Source: RGIG7332 sp045580305 (GTDB lineage Bacteria > Bacillota > Clostridia > Oscillospirales > JAAYXM01). From it: a stretch of DNA of 64,000 nucleotides. Made by a program: the position numbers and the translations under genes. Below are positions 50,218 to 59,717 of this stretch, piece by piece (positions within the stretch are counted from its first letter, which is position 1; each line of letters begins with the position of its first letter). The stretch covers positions 25,985-89,984 of the forward strand of contig JAZNNQ010000033.1 in the NCBI GenBank assembly GCA_045580305.1. The letters run 5' to 3'. The notes under the pieces are model-generated. The model saw only the letters and a list, made by a program, of their open reading frames with translations. It was not told where the DNA came from and made no database searches.

Positions 50218-51252
50218 CTATGCTCTGTATTGTGGGAAGAAGGATACCGTTTTATCCTGCCCGCTTAATTCAAGGAGCATATTATATTTATCTTCATCAA
50301 AAATTCGCTTTCCGATATGGAAACGAGGCAGGTCGTCCTTACGGTAAAAGGATTTTTTAAACTTGAAAAGGCTATCCTCGCCACTACCTACACCGCCACC
50401 CATATATAAGGTTTTGTACCCATTCGCACTACCCCAAAGCGCCGCCTCGTACAGAAGCAGATTTGTGGGTGCAAGATTTGCATATTCGCGGAGAGATCCT
50501 GAAAGATGATAGTTCATTCTTCCGTTGGCATAAAGCATAATTGATGCCGCGACTATCTTATTGTCAAGTGTTGCATAAAAGATCTGAGCATTTTCCTTCA
50601 AATCGCTACAGACACTTTCGTAAAACTTATCACCGAAGTAGTAGTACTTATCTGCATTGTCCTTATCCATTGTGCCGTTATATATATCTTTGAAGGTGTT
50701 ATAAATTTCTAAATCACAGGTTCTGTGTATTTCTATTCCGCTTTTTTCAGCTTTTCGTATCATATTGCGGTTTTTGCTGGTTAAATTTGCCCAAATGGTA
50801 TCGCTGTCCGTAGTATCCATAGCTACGGTCAAACCAAGGGGTATTACATCATAAAAGTCCTTTGCCTTCTCTTGATTCTGAAGCATCGGGTGGAAACGAA
50901 CAAACTCACTTACAACAGAATTTTCTCTGCACCAAGTGTTATATTCTTTAAATAAGTTTTCATCATTACCTTCAATAATCCAGCCTCCGTAACCATAAAC
51001 CGTAGCAAAATCAAAAAGCGCATTTTCTTCTATCTTGCCTATAAAGCGCTGAAGTTTTCCTATATCCCGCTTCATAACCACATTAATACCACGCGCCTTT
51101 TCGCTCTCGTAATAAAAGAGCACAGGCTCGCCGTCACCGTGGATTTCAAAGGCTTTTACATAGCCGGAGAGCCAATAGGTATCATACTCGGAAAAAGATT
51201 TTACTATCTCGTCCCACTTATTTGCATCTTTTAATGTGTATACGGATAGCAT
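50218..51252 (-). CDS. FemAB/GNAT-like acyl (aminoacyl) transferase
   Basis: 344 residues with the two-GNAT-fold layout of FemX/FemAB-type enzymes: LTSKNRNMIRKAEKSGIEIH, YFGDKFYESVCSDLKENAQI, YATLDNKIVAASIMLYANGR and PTNLLLYEAALWGSANGYKT with LYMGGGVGSGEDSLFKFKK. FemAB proteins join amino acids from aminoacyl-tRNA to peptidoglycan precursors; related members act in exopolysaccharide clusters. Here it probably adds an amino acid or acyl group to the glycan. The donor is unknown. 1-nt overlap with the preceding gene. Confidence 0.82.
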   Translation of the reverse strand: MLSVYTLKDANKWDEIVKSFSEYDTYWLSGYVKAFEIHGDGEPVLFYYESEKARGINVVMKRDIGKLQRFIGKIEENALFDFATVYGYGGWIIEGNDENLFKEYNTWCRENSVVSEFVRFHPMLQNQEKAKDFYDVIPLGLTVAMDTTDSDTIWANLTSKNRNMIRKAEKSGIEIHRTCDLEIYNTFKDIYNGTMDKDNADKYYYFGDKFYESVCSDLKENAQIFYATLDNKIVAASIMLYANGRMNYHLSGSLREYANLAPTNLLLYEAALWGSANGYKTLYMGGGVGSGEDSLFKFKKSFYRKDDLPRFHIGKRIFDEDKYNMLLELSGQDKTVSFFPQYRA

Positions 51253-52256
51253 CAGTTACCACACCTTCTGAATTTTCTAATAAGCTCACAGATATATTCC
51301 ATATCCTCTTTTGTATAGCGCTGGTCACAAATAAGGCTCAGCTCAGTATCAAAAACATTACTCTTTTCGCCGTGCCACTTTGTATACGGCCAATGGATTG
51401 GGCAGAAAACATTGTTTTCGATCAAATATTTGCGAAGAGCGTTTCGCTCTTTTTCCGGCAAAATAATCGGCACAAAAAGAGGAACATCATCTTCCCCTAA
51501 CTCTTTATAAAGGGCAATCTCCGCCACTTCGGACAATAAAATTTTTGCGTTTTTGCGTCTTGCGGTCTTTATAAATTCAATATCCAGTTTGTTTGCCGCA
51601 AGGATGTCTTCATTATATGATGCCAACACACCTGCATCTTCAAGCATATCCTCGGCTGTTGAAAAAATATTCAAGTAGGCCTTATCTTCTCTTTTTCCCG
51701 ATAAGTATTCTGCCTTCTCTTTCATAGCGCGAGCGCGAAGGGAGATGTATTTTTCATCTGCCACATCGGGTATCGGCATTGAGAATTCACCGTTAAGTTT
51801 TCTGGCAAAGCCGCCGGTTTTAAATCCTGCCCATTTTCTAAGGCTGCCGAATAAATACTCATCCGTTGCACTTTTTGCCCTTTTAATTCCCATATTGGGA
51901 GAAAAAAGCGAATGTGTAACATCGTAAATGACAATTCCGTGAAAATCGATCGGATTATTTCTCATGAACCCGAAATATTCCATAGTGAGCAAAATATCGC
52001 AGTCTGGAATAATGTCTTCATAAAAAAGTGTTACTATGCCCTCGTTGAGAAAAGGTAAAATCATACTGTCACAGCACCAGGAAGGAAGGGCCGCCGTTTT
52101 TACATTATGCTTTTCTTTTATGTCCTTAATGATAAACTGTAAAGCACTTCTTCCGGAAAGAAACCAGCTTACACCTTCAAAAAGGCCATTTTCCTTCTCA
52201 CAAACCGGAACATTCCAATATTCACTTCCGATTTCACGAGAGACGGCTGTTGGCAT
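51252..52256 (-). CDS. PLP-enzyme-like (aminotransferase fold) protein
   Basis: 334 residues. FLSGRSALQFIIKDIKEKHN and ALPSWCCDSMILPFLNEGI fit the start of a type-I PLP fold. IVIYDVTHSLFS supplies the co-factor-binding Asp (D in YDVTHS). YLFGSLRKWAGFKTGGFARK places a Lys at the usual Schiff-base position. It is shorter than DegT enzymes and diverged. It would form or transfer an amino group on a precursor of the cluster product. Confidence 0.65.
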   Translation of the reverse strand: MPTAVSREIGSEYWNVPVCEKENGLFEGVSWFLSGRSALQFIIKDIKEKHNVKTAALPSWCCDSMILPFLNEGIVTLFYEDIIPDCDILLTMEYFGFMRNNPIDFHGIVIYDVTHSLFSPNMGIKRAKSATDEYLFGSLRKWAGFKTGGFARKLNGEFSMPIPDVADEKYISLRARAMKEKAEYLSGKREDKAYLNIFSTAEDMLEDAGVLASYNEDILAANKLDIEFIKTARRKNAKILLSEVAEIALYKELGEDDVPLFVPIILPEKERNALRKYLIENNVFCPIHWPYTKWHGEKSNVFDTELSLICDQRYTKEDMEYICELIRKFRRCGN

Positions 52257-52274
52257 TTGTTTTTCCCCCTTATA

Positions 52275-53579
52275 TCAGGAGTTTTTAATCATTTCGAGCG
52301 CTCTGTCATAGGAAAGCTCTTCTATCTGCATATCGTTTCCATTCTGATCAAGCACGCGCAATGTATGACTGATTTTCTCAAGAGTCCTAGCCAGGGCTTC
52401 CGGGGTATCATCCATAACATGAAGCCTGTATATAACCCTATCAAGTGAATTTGTCTTGCTGATCTCGTCGCCGATTTTCTTGAAAGTAGCGTTTTGTAAT
52501 ACCTGGGGCATTTTTTCGACCTCATCAAGGCCGCGAATTTCCGTAATGACGCCTGCTTTTAGGGTTATGTAATAATTACAGCAGGTTTTTGTGTAATAAG
52601 GATTATCCTGTTCCTTTACATTTCCGCAGGTCATTTTGCCCGTTACGGAGAACTCTATCATCATATCAAGTGCGTTTATACCGTTAATGGGATTAGCAAA
52701 TACATAAAACTGCTCGCCACCCATACGAAGGCCGGACTCATAGAAGTAAAATTTATTATCGTCAATGAAGCCCTGCATCATAACCACGCAGTTTTTAAGA
52801 CCAAGGTCCTCAAACATATGCTTAACAGCGGCGTGCGCTGTTTCCTTGTACAGATCAATATAAGAGGATGGGAATACATGCAGAATTGCAGAGGAGGCTA
52901 CTTTGCCTTCGTCGATTGCTTTCTGTTTCATAAATGTTGAAGAAAGACTGCAATATCCGTCCTGCACGGTATAGTGCAGATATATTTCTTTCGGGCTGTC
53001 AATGTATTTCTCAACAAGGATATCATCTTTCTTTGACTTAGAAAGGTCTTTGTAGTATGAAATGAACTCTTCCTCATTGTCGCAGCGTCTTACTCCGCGG
53101 CTTCCGCTCTCATCGGTGGGCTTTACAATGACCGGATAGCTGATCTTATCAAGGTCCTCTCTCTTGAAATCCAAATCGATCTTATACTCCGGAATGGTGG
53201 GGACTCCATATTTACGGCAGATCTGTTTAAACCGTCTTTTGTCATTTGAGAGAATATCAAACTGCTCAACTGTACCGCAGCAAGGTAATCCCGCCTTTTC
53301 ACAGATTTCAGCATAGTACGGGAGGTGTGAATCGGTCCAGCCTACAAAAATGCCATCAATACCATTGTCGTGAATGAGTTTTACCGTTTCATCGATTTTG
53401 GAAAAATCGATGTCCCATGCCTCATCGGCAATAAGCTTTGCCGGAGATTTATCGGGTGAATAGAAATTAGCCACAATTGTATGCACGCCAAGCTCTTTAG
53501 CGCGCTTTACCGCCGAGGCAGCAAGGCCGGAGCCGTCAAAAAACAATAACTTTTTACCTTGTAAATTCATATATTGCAC
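52275..53579 (-). CDS. ATP-grasp ligase-like protein
   Basis: 434 residues. A Rossmann-like N domain (KLLFFDGSGLAASAVKRAKE) precedes the ATP-grasp fold: YPVIVKPTDESGSRGVRRCD, then ILVEKYIDSPKEIYLHYTVQ and YFYESGLRMGGEQFYVFANP. Such proteins join a carboxylate to an amine. With the FemAB-like, PLP-like and second ATP-grasp genes next to it, it may make the amino-acid side group of the polysaccharide. Confidence 0.82.
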   Translation of the reverse strand: MQYMNLQGKKLLFFDGSGLAASAVKRAKELGVHTIVANFYSPDKSPAKLIADEAWDIDFSKIDETVKLIHDNGIDGIFVGWTDSHLPYYAEICEKAGLPCCGTVEQFDILSNDKRRFKQICRKYGVPTIPEYKIDLDFKREDLDKISYPVIVKPTDESGSRGVRRCDNEEEFISYYKDLSKSKKDDILVEKYIDSPKEIYLHYTVQDGYCSLSSTFMKQKAIDEGKVASSAILHVFPSSYIDLYKETAHAAVKHMFEDLGLKNCVVMMQGFIDDNKFYFYESGLRMGGEQFYVFANPINGINALDMMIEFSVTGKMTCGNVKEQDNPYYTKTCCNYYITLKAGVITEIRGLDEVEKMPQVLQNATFKKIGDEISKTNSLDRVIYRLHVMDDTPEALARTLEKISHTLRVLDQNGNDMQIEELSYDRALEMIKNS

Positions 53580-53592
53580 ATTCCTTTTTAAG

Positions 53593-54564
53593 TTACTTTA
53601 CAAATGGTCCCCAAATAGGACGAGAGCCGAGTCCATCGCTTCTCACGAGGCTATGTTGGAAACCAATATATCCTGCAGAAATACTGTTACCTTCAATAAG
53701 TACGGGACCGTCTTTTGAAATAGCAACATCCCAGCCTACATAGCCGACCTGTGGCACTACAGATGCAGCATCCGCTGTAAGCTTTAAAATTTCCTGCCAA
53801 TATGGAATCTCAAATCCCTTTGCGATAAAGCCCGTATCCGGATGCTCGTGGAAAACCTGGTCACTATAGTTGCATAAATCCGAAGTGACCACACCGGTTT
53901 CCAAATCCACAATACCAAAAATTGAGCCTTTGAGTGCATTTGTTATATTGTTCTTATTCAATCCCAATGTGAACAGCGCACCCAAATGGGTACACTTTCC
54001 ATCTCTGAAAAGGGTTGCAACTCTGATACAGTTTACCGCATAAGGATAAGCAGCAGAAATAACTTCATGCTGGTCTATCCATTCTTCAAGCACACCTTCA
54101 GGGAGGGCGATTATCTTCTTGTAAATTTCCTCTGTGCAGGGGTAATCCGCTTTGCTTATAACTTCAATACCGGTACCACCACTTCCCTCGCCCGGTTTGT
54201 ATATAAATTTTTCCATCCCGGTCAAGAATTCTTCAAAATCCGCAATTGTTAAATTGGTGTTTCTAATGCATTTGCGTTTAACATATTTTTCAAAAGTCTG
54301 TGAGAATATGTATTTATCATTTAAAATCTGACGATACATAGGATCGTTATTTCTCTTTAAAAAGCGTTTAAACATCCTTTTTGTAAAAAAGGTTTCTTTC
54401 GCTTCAGCAGTTTTACTGCTAAATCCAAAATAGTAATACTCCTTGGGATTGACTCCGTACTTCAGGTAATCTGCAATCATATTGATCATAACTGTCAGCA
54501 GGCTTTTTCCGCTTCTTTTACTCTCTTTTTTTACCCACAACAATATGCGTTTAATAGTACTCAT
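53593..54564 (-). CDS. Sugar-transfer-associated ATP-grasp protein
   Basis: 323 residues. FIYKPGEGSGGTGIEVISKA is the nucleotide loop, and VLEEWIDQHEVISAAYPYAV and YVGWDVAISKDGPVLIEGNS complete the ATP-grasp site. This arrangement is known as ATPgrasp_ST, named for its link to sugar transferases; here it directly follows one. Its chemistry is not established. Confidence 0.85.
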   Translation of the reverse strand: MSTIKRILLWVKKESKRSGKSLLTVMINMIADYLKYGVNPKEYYYFGFSSKTAEAKETFFTKRMFKRFLKRNNDPMYRQILNDKYIFSQTFEKYVKRKCIRNTNLTIADFEEFLTGMEKFIYKPGEGSGGTGIEVISKADYPCTEEIYKKIIALPEGVLEEWIDQHEVISAAYPYAVNCIRVATLFRDGKCTHLGALFTLGLNKNNITNALKGSIFGIVDLETGVVTSDLCNYSDQVFHEHPDTGFIAKGFEIPYWQEILKLTADAASVVPQVGYVGWDVAISKDGPVLIEGNSISAGYIGFQHSLVRSDGLGSRPIWGPFVK

Positions 54565-54565
54565 T

Positions 54566-55228
54566 CTACTTTACCCCCGCCATTTCCTCATTATTTTTAA
54601 CCATATCTGCTCTTTCTATATGTAAACTGACAGGTTGTTGTTCACCTTGTCCTATACCTTCGCGCTTTAAAACCGACCACACAGTTTTAAACAATATTTT
54701 TACATCAAGCAAGAAGGACACATTATCTACATATTCAACATCATAGGCAAACTTTTCTTCCCAAGAAAGGTTATTTCTGCCCATACATTGTGCAAGTCCG
54801 GTAAGACCCGGACGGACTTCATGACGGCGCCGCTCTTCCTTTGTATAGTACATAAGATATTTAACCGTCAAAGGGCGAGGCCCTATAATTGACAAATCGC
54901 CAATAAAAATATTTACCAAAGACGGGAGTTCATCAATCGACAGCGCTCTTATTATCTTGCCATACTTATTAAGGCGATCCTTACCGGGAAGAAGCTTACC
55001 ATCTTCGTCTTTAGCATTTGACATAGATCTGAATTTAATCATTTTGATAATCCGCTCTTTGCCGGTTACTTTGTCTATTTTACCCGGGCGCTCCTGGATA
55101 AAAAACGGATTACCCTTCATTGCAATCGCGCCGGTAATCGTAAAAAGCAAAAGGAATGGCGACAAAACTATCAAAGCAAGCAGTGACAGCACAATGTCAA
55201 TTGCCCGTTTTAAAAAATTTCTATACAT
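54566..55228 (-). CDS. Initiating undecaprenyl-phosphate sugar transferase (PglC-like)
   Basis: 220 residues, the short PglC-type form. One N-terminal membrane segment (AIDIVLSLLALIVLSPFLLL) is followed by FFIQERPGKIDKVTGKERII, KMIKFRSMSNAKDEDGKLLP and DELPSLVNIFIGDLSIIGPR with PRPL. It puts the first phospho-sugar on undecaprenyl phosphate, starting the repeat unit. It follows the DegT aminotransferase, as in Campylobacter pglE-pglC. Confidence 0.93.
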   Translation of the reverse strand: MYRNFLKRAIDIVLSLLALIVLSPFLLLFTITGAIAMKGNPFFIQERPGKIDKVTGKERIIKMIKFRSMSNAKDEDGKLLPGKDRLNKYGKIIRALSIDELPSLVNIFIGDLSIIGPRPLTVKYLMYYTKEERRRHEVRPGLTGLAQCMGRNNLSWEEKFAYDVEYVDNVSFLLDVKILFKTVWSVLKREGIGQGEQQPVSLHIERADMVKNNEEMAGVK

Positions 55229-55259
55229 AAAACACCTCTATCGCGCACTAAGTAAAGCT

Positions 55260-56450
55260 TTATTTCCCAAAGCAGGATCTTACTGTCTTTATAATAATTT
55301 CCTGCTCTTCTTCTGTCATTTTATTATCGCTCGGCAGGCACAGACCTCTCTCAAAAAGATCCATACCAACATCCTGCTCCCCTGCTTTAACAAAAGGACA
55401 GTCTTTAAATATCGGCTGCGCGTGCATTGGCTTCCAAACCGGTCTGCCCTCAGCATTAATCGCGGCAATTGCACCCAATATCTCATCCGGACAGGTCTTA
55501 CCCTCTTCTTTAGTATGAGATGTGGTAAGTTCATCCCTTACCTGCTTTGACATATAATCTTTATCAATCAGCATACAAGAAAGCCAGTAGTTCGGAACTG
55601 TCCTTTCCTCATCAAAGGGATTCATTGTAACAGGAAGGTCCTTAAACCCTTCTTTATAGCGCTCATAAATTGCTTTCTTTTGAGCGATATGCTCGTCTAA
55701 ATACTTAAACTGACCTCGCACAACACCTGCAATTACATTGCTCATACGGTAGTTATAGCCAAGCTCCTCATGCTGATACCAAGCGGCCGGCTCACGGCTT
55801 TGAGTTGACCACTTGCGGACCTTCTTAGCTGAGGTTTCATCATTTGTGAGAAGCATACCACCGGAGGACCCGGTAATAATCTTATTTCCGTTAAATGAAA
55901 TTACGCCAATGTCACCAAAAATGCCGGTCTGCTTACCGTCATAGGTTGCACCAAAGGACTCCGCCGCGTCTTCTATTAAAATCGCGTTATGTTTTTTACA
56001 TATTTCGCAAAGTTCCTGCATTTTTCCGGGGGTGCCGTAAAGATTTACCACAACTACAACCTTTGTATCTGGATAAAGCTCAAACGCCCGCCTGAGTGCC
56101 TCCGGGTCCATATTCCAGGTGTCATATTCGGTATCGATAAATACCGGAATTGCCTTTTCATACGCCACCGGATTAACCGTAGCGGCAAAGGTCACATCCG
56201 AGCAGAATACATAATCTCCCGCCTTAACACCTGCAAGCTTTATTGCCATATGCAGTGCGGCAGTACCGGACGAAAGCGCAACTGTGTACTTACAGCCGAT
56301 CTTCTCCGCAACAAGGCGCTCCACCTCATTAATATTTTCGCCAACGGTTGACATCCAGTTGGTTTCATACGCTTCCTGCATATATTTAAGCTCTTCACCG
56401 TGCATTGTGGGTGATGATAAATATATTTTTTTCTCAAATGGTTTTAACAT
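55260..56450 (-). CDS. DegT/DnrJ/EryC1-family sugar aminotransferase
   Basis: 396 residues. SSGTAALHMAIKLAGVKAGD, IEDAAESFGATYDGKQTGIF and SFNGNKIITGSSGGMLLTND (with the PLP Lys in GNK) are diagnostic. It makes an amino sugar nucleotide such as UDP-4-amino-4,6-dideoxy-GlcNAc, which the sugar transferase downstream would use. It is the first gene of the cluster, right after the promoter at 56.5 kb. Confidence 0.92.
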   Translation of the reverse strand: MLKPFEKKIYLSSPTMHGEELKYMQEAYETNWMSTVGENINEVERLVAEKIGCKYTVALSSGTAALHMAIKLAGVKAGDYVFCSDVTFAATVNPVAYEKAIPVFIDTEYDTWNMDPEALRRAFELYPDTKVVVVVNLYGTPGKMQELCEICKKHNAILIEDAAESFGATYDGKQTGIFGDIGVISFNGNKIITGSSGGMLLTNDETSAKKVRKWSTQSREPAAWYQHEELGYNYRMSNVIAGVVRGQFKYLDEHIAQKKAIYERYKEGFKDLPVTMNPFDEERTVPNYWLSCMLIDKDYMSKQVRDELTTSHTKEEGKTCPDEILGAIAAINAEGRPVWKPMHAQPIFKDCPFVKAGEQDVGMDLFERGLCLPSDNKMTEEEQEIIIKTVRSCFGK

Positions 56451-56498
56451 GGTTCATCTTCCTTCAAGCCTATTTAGGGCATACTTACAGATAGTATA

Positions 56499-56527
56499 AT
56501 TTTAGCATTTTAATATGCAAAAGTCAA
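56499..56527 (-). promoter_or_regulatory. Promoter of the polysaccharide cluster
   Basis: TTGACT (56527-56522) and TAAAAT (56504-56499) with 17 bp spacing on the minus strand. It lies between the EF-G-like terminator and the DegT gene and probably drives the whole 13-gene run. Confidence 0.82.
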
Positions 56528-56552
56528 TGAAAAACACCCTTTTTTGACAAAA

Positions 56553-56580
56553 AAAGCGGCAGGTAAAACCTGCCGCTTTT
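56553..56580 (-). terminator. Terminator of the EF-G-like gene
   Basis: AAAGCGGCAGGT and ACCTGCCGCTTTT form a long stem followed by TTTTTG on the minus strand. Confidence 0.92.
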
Positions 56581-56603
56581 ATCTAATCTACATACCCTAT
56601 ATT

Positions 56604-58676
56604 TTATTCCTCAGCTAAAAGATGTGCACGCTCTGCAACGATCTTCTCCTGAACATTCATAGGAGCCTCTTCATAACGAGCAAACTCAAATGTGAAGGAG
56701 CCTCTGCCCTGAGTCATAGAGCGAAGATCGATAGTGTAAGTATGCATCTCTGCCATCGGCACTTCAGCATCGATGGTGGTATGGCCTGACTCAGCCGGAG
56801 TCATACCTAAAACACGACCGCGACGCTTATTTAAATCACCGATAACATCACCCATGTAGCTATCCGGAACGGTTACTGCAAGAGTACCGATCGGCTCGAG
56901 GAGAACCGGGTTAGCCTGGGGTAAACCAGCCTTATAAGCAAGGCTTGCCGCCATCTTGAACGCCATTTCTGAAGAGTCTACATCGTGGTATGAACCATCA
57001 ACGAGTGTTGCCTTTAAGTAAACAACCGGGAAGCCTGCAACTACACCCTTGGAGATGCAATCACGGAGACCCTTTTCAACTGCCGGGAAGAAGTTCTTCG
57101 GTACAGCACCGCCGACTACCTTCTCTTCGAATACTAAATCTTCCTGATCGCCCGGCTCAAATTCCATCCAGACATCGCCGTACTGACCGTGACCGCCGGA
57201 CTGTTTCTTATGCTTACCCTGAACGCGTACTTTTCTTCTGATCTTCTCACGATAAGGTACGCGCGGAGCCTCAAGCTCTACCTCAGCACCAAAGCGCGCT
57301 TTAAGGCGTGAGCAAAGGATATCAATATGCATATCGCCACAACCGGTAACGATGTACTGATGAGTTTCGGTATTGGTTACTGCGGTAAATGTTAAATCCT
57401 CCTCAGCAAGACGAGCAAGACCAGCTGCGATCTTCTCTTCGCCGCCCTTTACCTTAGCAAGAGCTGCCTGAGCATAGGTGGGCTTGGGTAAATCAAATCC
57501 TCCCAGTGAGCAAACAGCGTCAGCTGCACAGAAGGTATCTCCTGTCTTAGCGTCACCGAACTTGCTGATAGCACCGATATCGCCAAAACCAACCATCTTG
57601 GTCTCAACGCGATTCTTACCGCGAACAAAATAAAGATGACCAACCTTCTCGGTCTCACCTGTACGAGCGTTTACGAGAGACATATCGTCGGTAACCTTAC
57701 CGGACATAACCTTGAAGTAAGAAACCTTGCCGTACTGATCGGAAATTGTCTTGAAAATTAAAATTCTGGTAGGAGCCTTTTCGGTACGCTCGATATCAAC
57801 AAGCTCACCATTTGCATCCTCGCCGATTTCAGCGGGCATATCAAAAGGAGACGGAGCATATTCAATAATACCGCGGAGGAGAGCAAGTGATCCGATACCG
57901 GTCATTGCGGAACCGCAGAATACCGGAGTAAGGCTACCCTGCATAAGACCTACATTGATACCGTGAACATACTCATCGGTAGTGAACTCTTCGCCATCGA
58001 AGTACTTATTCATATACTCTTCGCTGGTCTCAGCAACACTTTCAGCGATCTGAGCGCGAACCTCGTCAACCTTTGCCTGCATCTCAGCCGGAATGGGCAT
58101 TTCAACAGCAGCGCCGTTCTTTAATTCATAAGCTTTAAGCTTTACAACATCAACTATACCAACGGTATTGCCGTCAACAGTTGCCGGGATAACCATCGGA
58201 CATACGGAAACACCAAACTTCTCGCGAAGGCCTTCAAATGCCTTGAAGAAATCAGCATTCTCTTCATCGATCTTGGATATGTAAATCATACGCGGAATTT
58301 TGCGCTCCGCAGTTCTCTTCCAAGCAAGCTCGGTACCAACGCCAACACCGCTCTTAGCGCTGCAAACGATTACCGCACTGCCTGCAACACGAAGTGCCTG
58401 CTGACGCTCACCGCCGAAATCAAGGTAACCCGGCGCATCAAGTACATTGATCTTATGATCGTTAAACTCAACGGGAACAAGAGATGCGGAAACGGATATT
58501 TTTCTCTTGATTTCTTCCGGATCATAGTCAGAAACTGTATTACCGTCAGCGACCTTACCAAGACGGTCGGTTGCTTTGGTCATAAATAAAAGACTCTCAG
58601 CCAAAGAGGTCTTACCGTCGCCTCCGTGACCAAGCAGACATATATTTCTTATTTTTTCTGCAGGATAGGTTTTCAT
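56604..58676 (-). CDS. EF-G-like translational GTPase with altered G motifs
   Basis: 690 residues, full EF-G length with all five domains. The G1 loop is GHGGDGKTS (16-24; EF-G has GHIDAGKTT). G3 is DAPGYLDF (80-87), where the catalytic His of DTPGH is replaced by Tyr. G4 is SKID (134-137) instead of NKMD. Late domains have YREKIRRKVRVQGKHKKQSG and PMAEMHTYTIDLRSMTQGRG. This is a second EF-G type known in many clostridia, not the main fusA. Its cellular role is unsettled. A dedicated promoter lies upstream. Confidence 0.92.
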   Translation of the reverse strand: MKTYPAEKIRNICLLGHGGDGKTSLAESLLFMTKATDRLGKVADGNTVSDYDPEEIKRKISVSASLVPVEFNDHKINVLDAPGYLDFGGERQQALRVAGSAVIVCSAKSGVGVGTELAWKRTAERKIPRMIYISKIDEENADFFKAFEGLREKFGVSVCPMVIPATVDGNTVGIVDVVKLKAYELKNGAAVEMPIPAEMQAKVDEVRAQIAESVAETSEEYMNKYFDGEEFTTDEYVHGINVGLMQGSLTPVFCGSAMTGIGSLALLRGIIEYAPSPFDMPAEIGEDANGELVDIERTEKAPTRILIFKTISDQYGKVSYFKVMSGKVTDDMSLVNARTGETEKVGHLYFVRGKNRVETKMVGFGDIGAISKFGDAKTGDTFCAADAVCSLGGFDLPKPTYAQAALAKVKGGEEKIAAGLARLAEEDLTFTAVTNTETHQYIVTGCGDMHIDILCSRLKARFGAEVELEAPRVPYREKIRRKVRVQGKHKKQSGGHGQYGDVWMEFEPGDQEDLVFEEKVVGGAVPKNFFPAVEKGLRDCISKGVVAGFPVVYLKATLVDGSYHDVDSSEMAFKMAASLAYKAGLPQANPVLLEPIGTLAVTVPDSYMGDVIGDLNKRRGRVLGMTPAESGHTTIDAEVPMAEMHTYTIDLRSMTQGRGSFTFEFARYEEAPMNVQEKIVAERAHLLAEE

Positions 58677-58714
58677 AGGTGTATCGCTCCTTATCTAAAT
58701 TTAGATTTGATAAT

Positions 58715-58743
58715 ATTATACAATAATTACCCTTTGTGCACAA
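58715..58743 (-). promoter_or_regulatory. EF-G-like gene promoter
   Basis: TTGTGC (58743-58738) and TATAAT (58720-58715), 17 bp apart on the minus strand. A 9-bp repeat TTTGTGCAC occurs at the -35 box (58734-58742) and again 40 bp upstream of the promoter (58774-58782), possibly an operator pair. Confidence 0.75.
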
Positions 58744-58795
58744 GTGATAGTATGTAAAAATCACCAAAGTTTTTTTGTGCACTATGACGAAAAAA

Positions 58796-58823
58796 GACGG
58801 TGATTTTCATCACCGTCTTTTTA
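58796..58823 (-). terminator. Terminator of the sugar-metabolism operon
   Basis: AAAAGACGGTGAT and ATCACCGTCTTTTT form a stem with T-runs on the minus strand, directly after the TIM-barrel gene. Confidence 0.92.
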
Positions 58824-58836
58824 TTTATTTTGGATA

Positions 58837-59706
58837 TTAGAGACCGATTTCCTCGGCAAGTGCCTTGAAGTAACCGATATCGTTGCGGACAAACCAAACG
58901 CGATCGCCGCCGCGGGGTGCCTCGATACCGATGGGGCCCTTGTAACCCATTTCTTTAATAGCCTTAAGATATGCACGGTGATTGATGTCACCTTCTGCAA
59001 GAGAAGTGGGCATACGACTTCCTGCTACATTTACAGCATTCTTAAGATGCATGTAGTAGAGCTTTTCGCCGTATAACTTTGCAACATCTGCCGGAGACGG
59101 CATATTAAGGAAATATGCGGTATTGCCGTAGTCCATATTGATACCAACTGCCGGAGAGTCGATTAAATCAACCAACTTACGAGCGCACTTGGGAGTATCG
59201 TGGAGATAGCTCATATGTGTCTCAAAAGCGATCTTAACGCCGATTTCCTCACAAGCAGCACCGATCTTCTTATAGCTGTCAACCCCGAGCTTCCAATCTT
59301 CCTCGGTAGCGCAGAAAGAACCGGTAAGGTTGTAGTTCTCACCTGCCGGGGGGTTGGGATAGAATTCGCTGAAAGCATTGCAAACCTTGATATCACAGAT
59401 TTCCTTTGCTTTGCGATAGAATTCGATAATACCCTCTACAGCTTTTGCACGCTCGGAATCGTCCTTAGCAGATGTGCCGGTACCCGGAACACCGAACATA
59501 ACCTCGATACCGGTCTTTTCCTTTGCATCAGCGATTTCCTTTAAGTAGGTATCACGATCTTTGGTGTAGTTGTTCGGAAGCTTGCCGCGGTACTCAACAC
59601 CGTCGAAGCCGAATTTCTTTGCCATCTGAGCAGCCTCGAGTACGGACATACCCATAGTCTCGTATGAGCTCTCAGCATAGTTAATATGCATAATGATAGG
59701 ATTCAT
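58837..59706 (-). CDS. Sugar phosphate isomerase/epimerase (AP-endonuclease-2-like TIM barrel)
   Basis: 289 residues. KFGFDGVEYRGKLPNNYTKD, IKVCNAFSEFYPNPPAGENY, KIAFETHMSYLHDTPKCARK and VGINMDYGNTAYFLNMPSPA followed by YMHLKN give the metal-binding Glu, Asp and His residues of xylose-isomerase-like barrels. PIGIEAPRGGD is the last strand. It likely isomerises a sugar or inositol derivative produced by its two upstream neighbours. Confidence 0.88.
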   Translation of the reverse strand: MNPIIMHINYAESSYETMGMSVLEAAQMAKKFGFDGVEYRGKLPNNYTKDRDTYLKEIADAKEKTGIEVMFGVPGTGTSAKDDSERAKAVEGIIEFYRKAKEICDIKVCNAFSEFYPNPPAGENYNLTGSFCATEEDWKLGVDSYKKIGAACEEIGVKIAFETHMSYLHDTPKCARKLVDLIDSPAVGINMDYGNTAYFLNMPSPADVAKLYGEKLYYMHLKNAVNVAGSRMPTSLAEGDINHRAYLKAIKEMGYKGPIGIEAPRGGDRVWFVRNDIGYFKALAEEIGL

Positions 59707-59717
59707 AGTTACACCTC

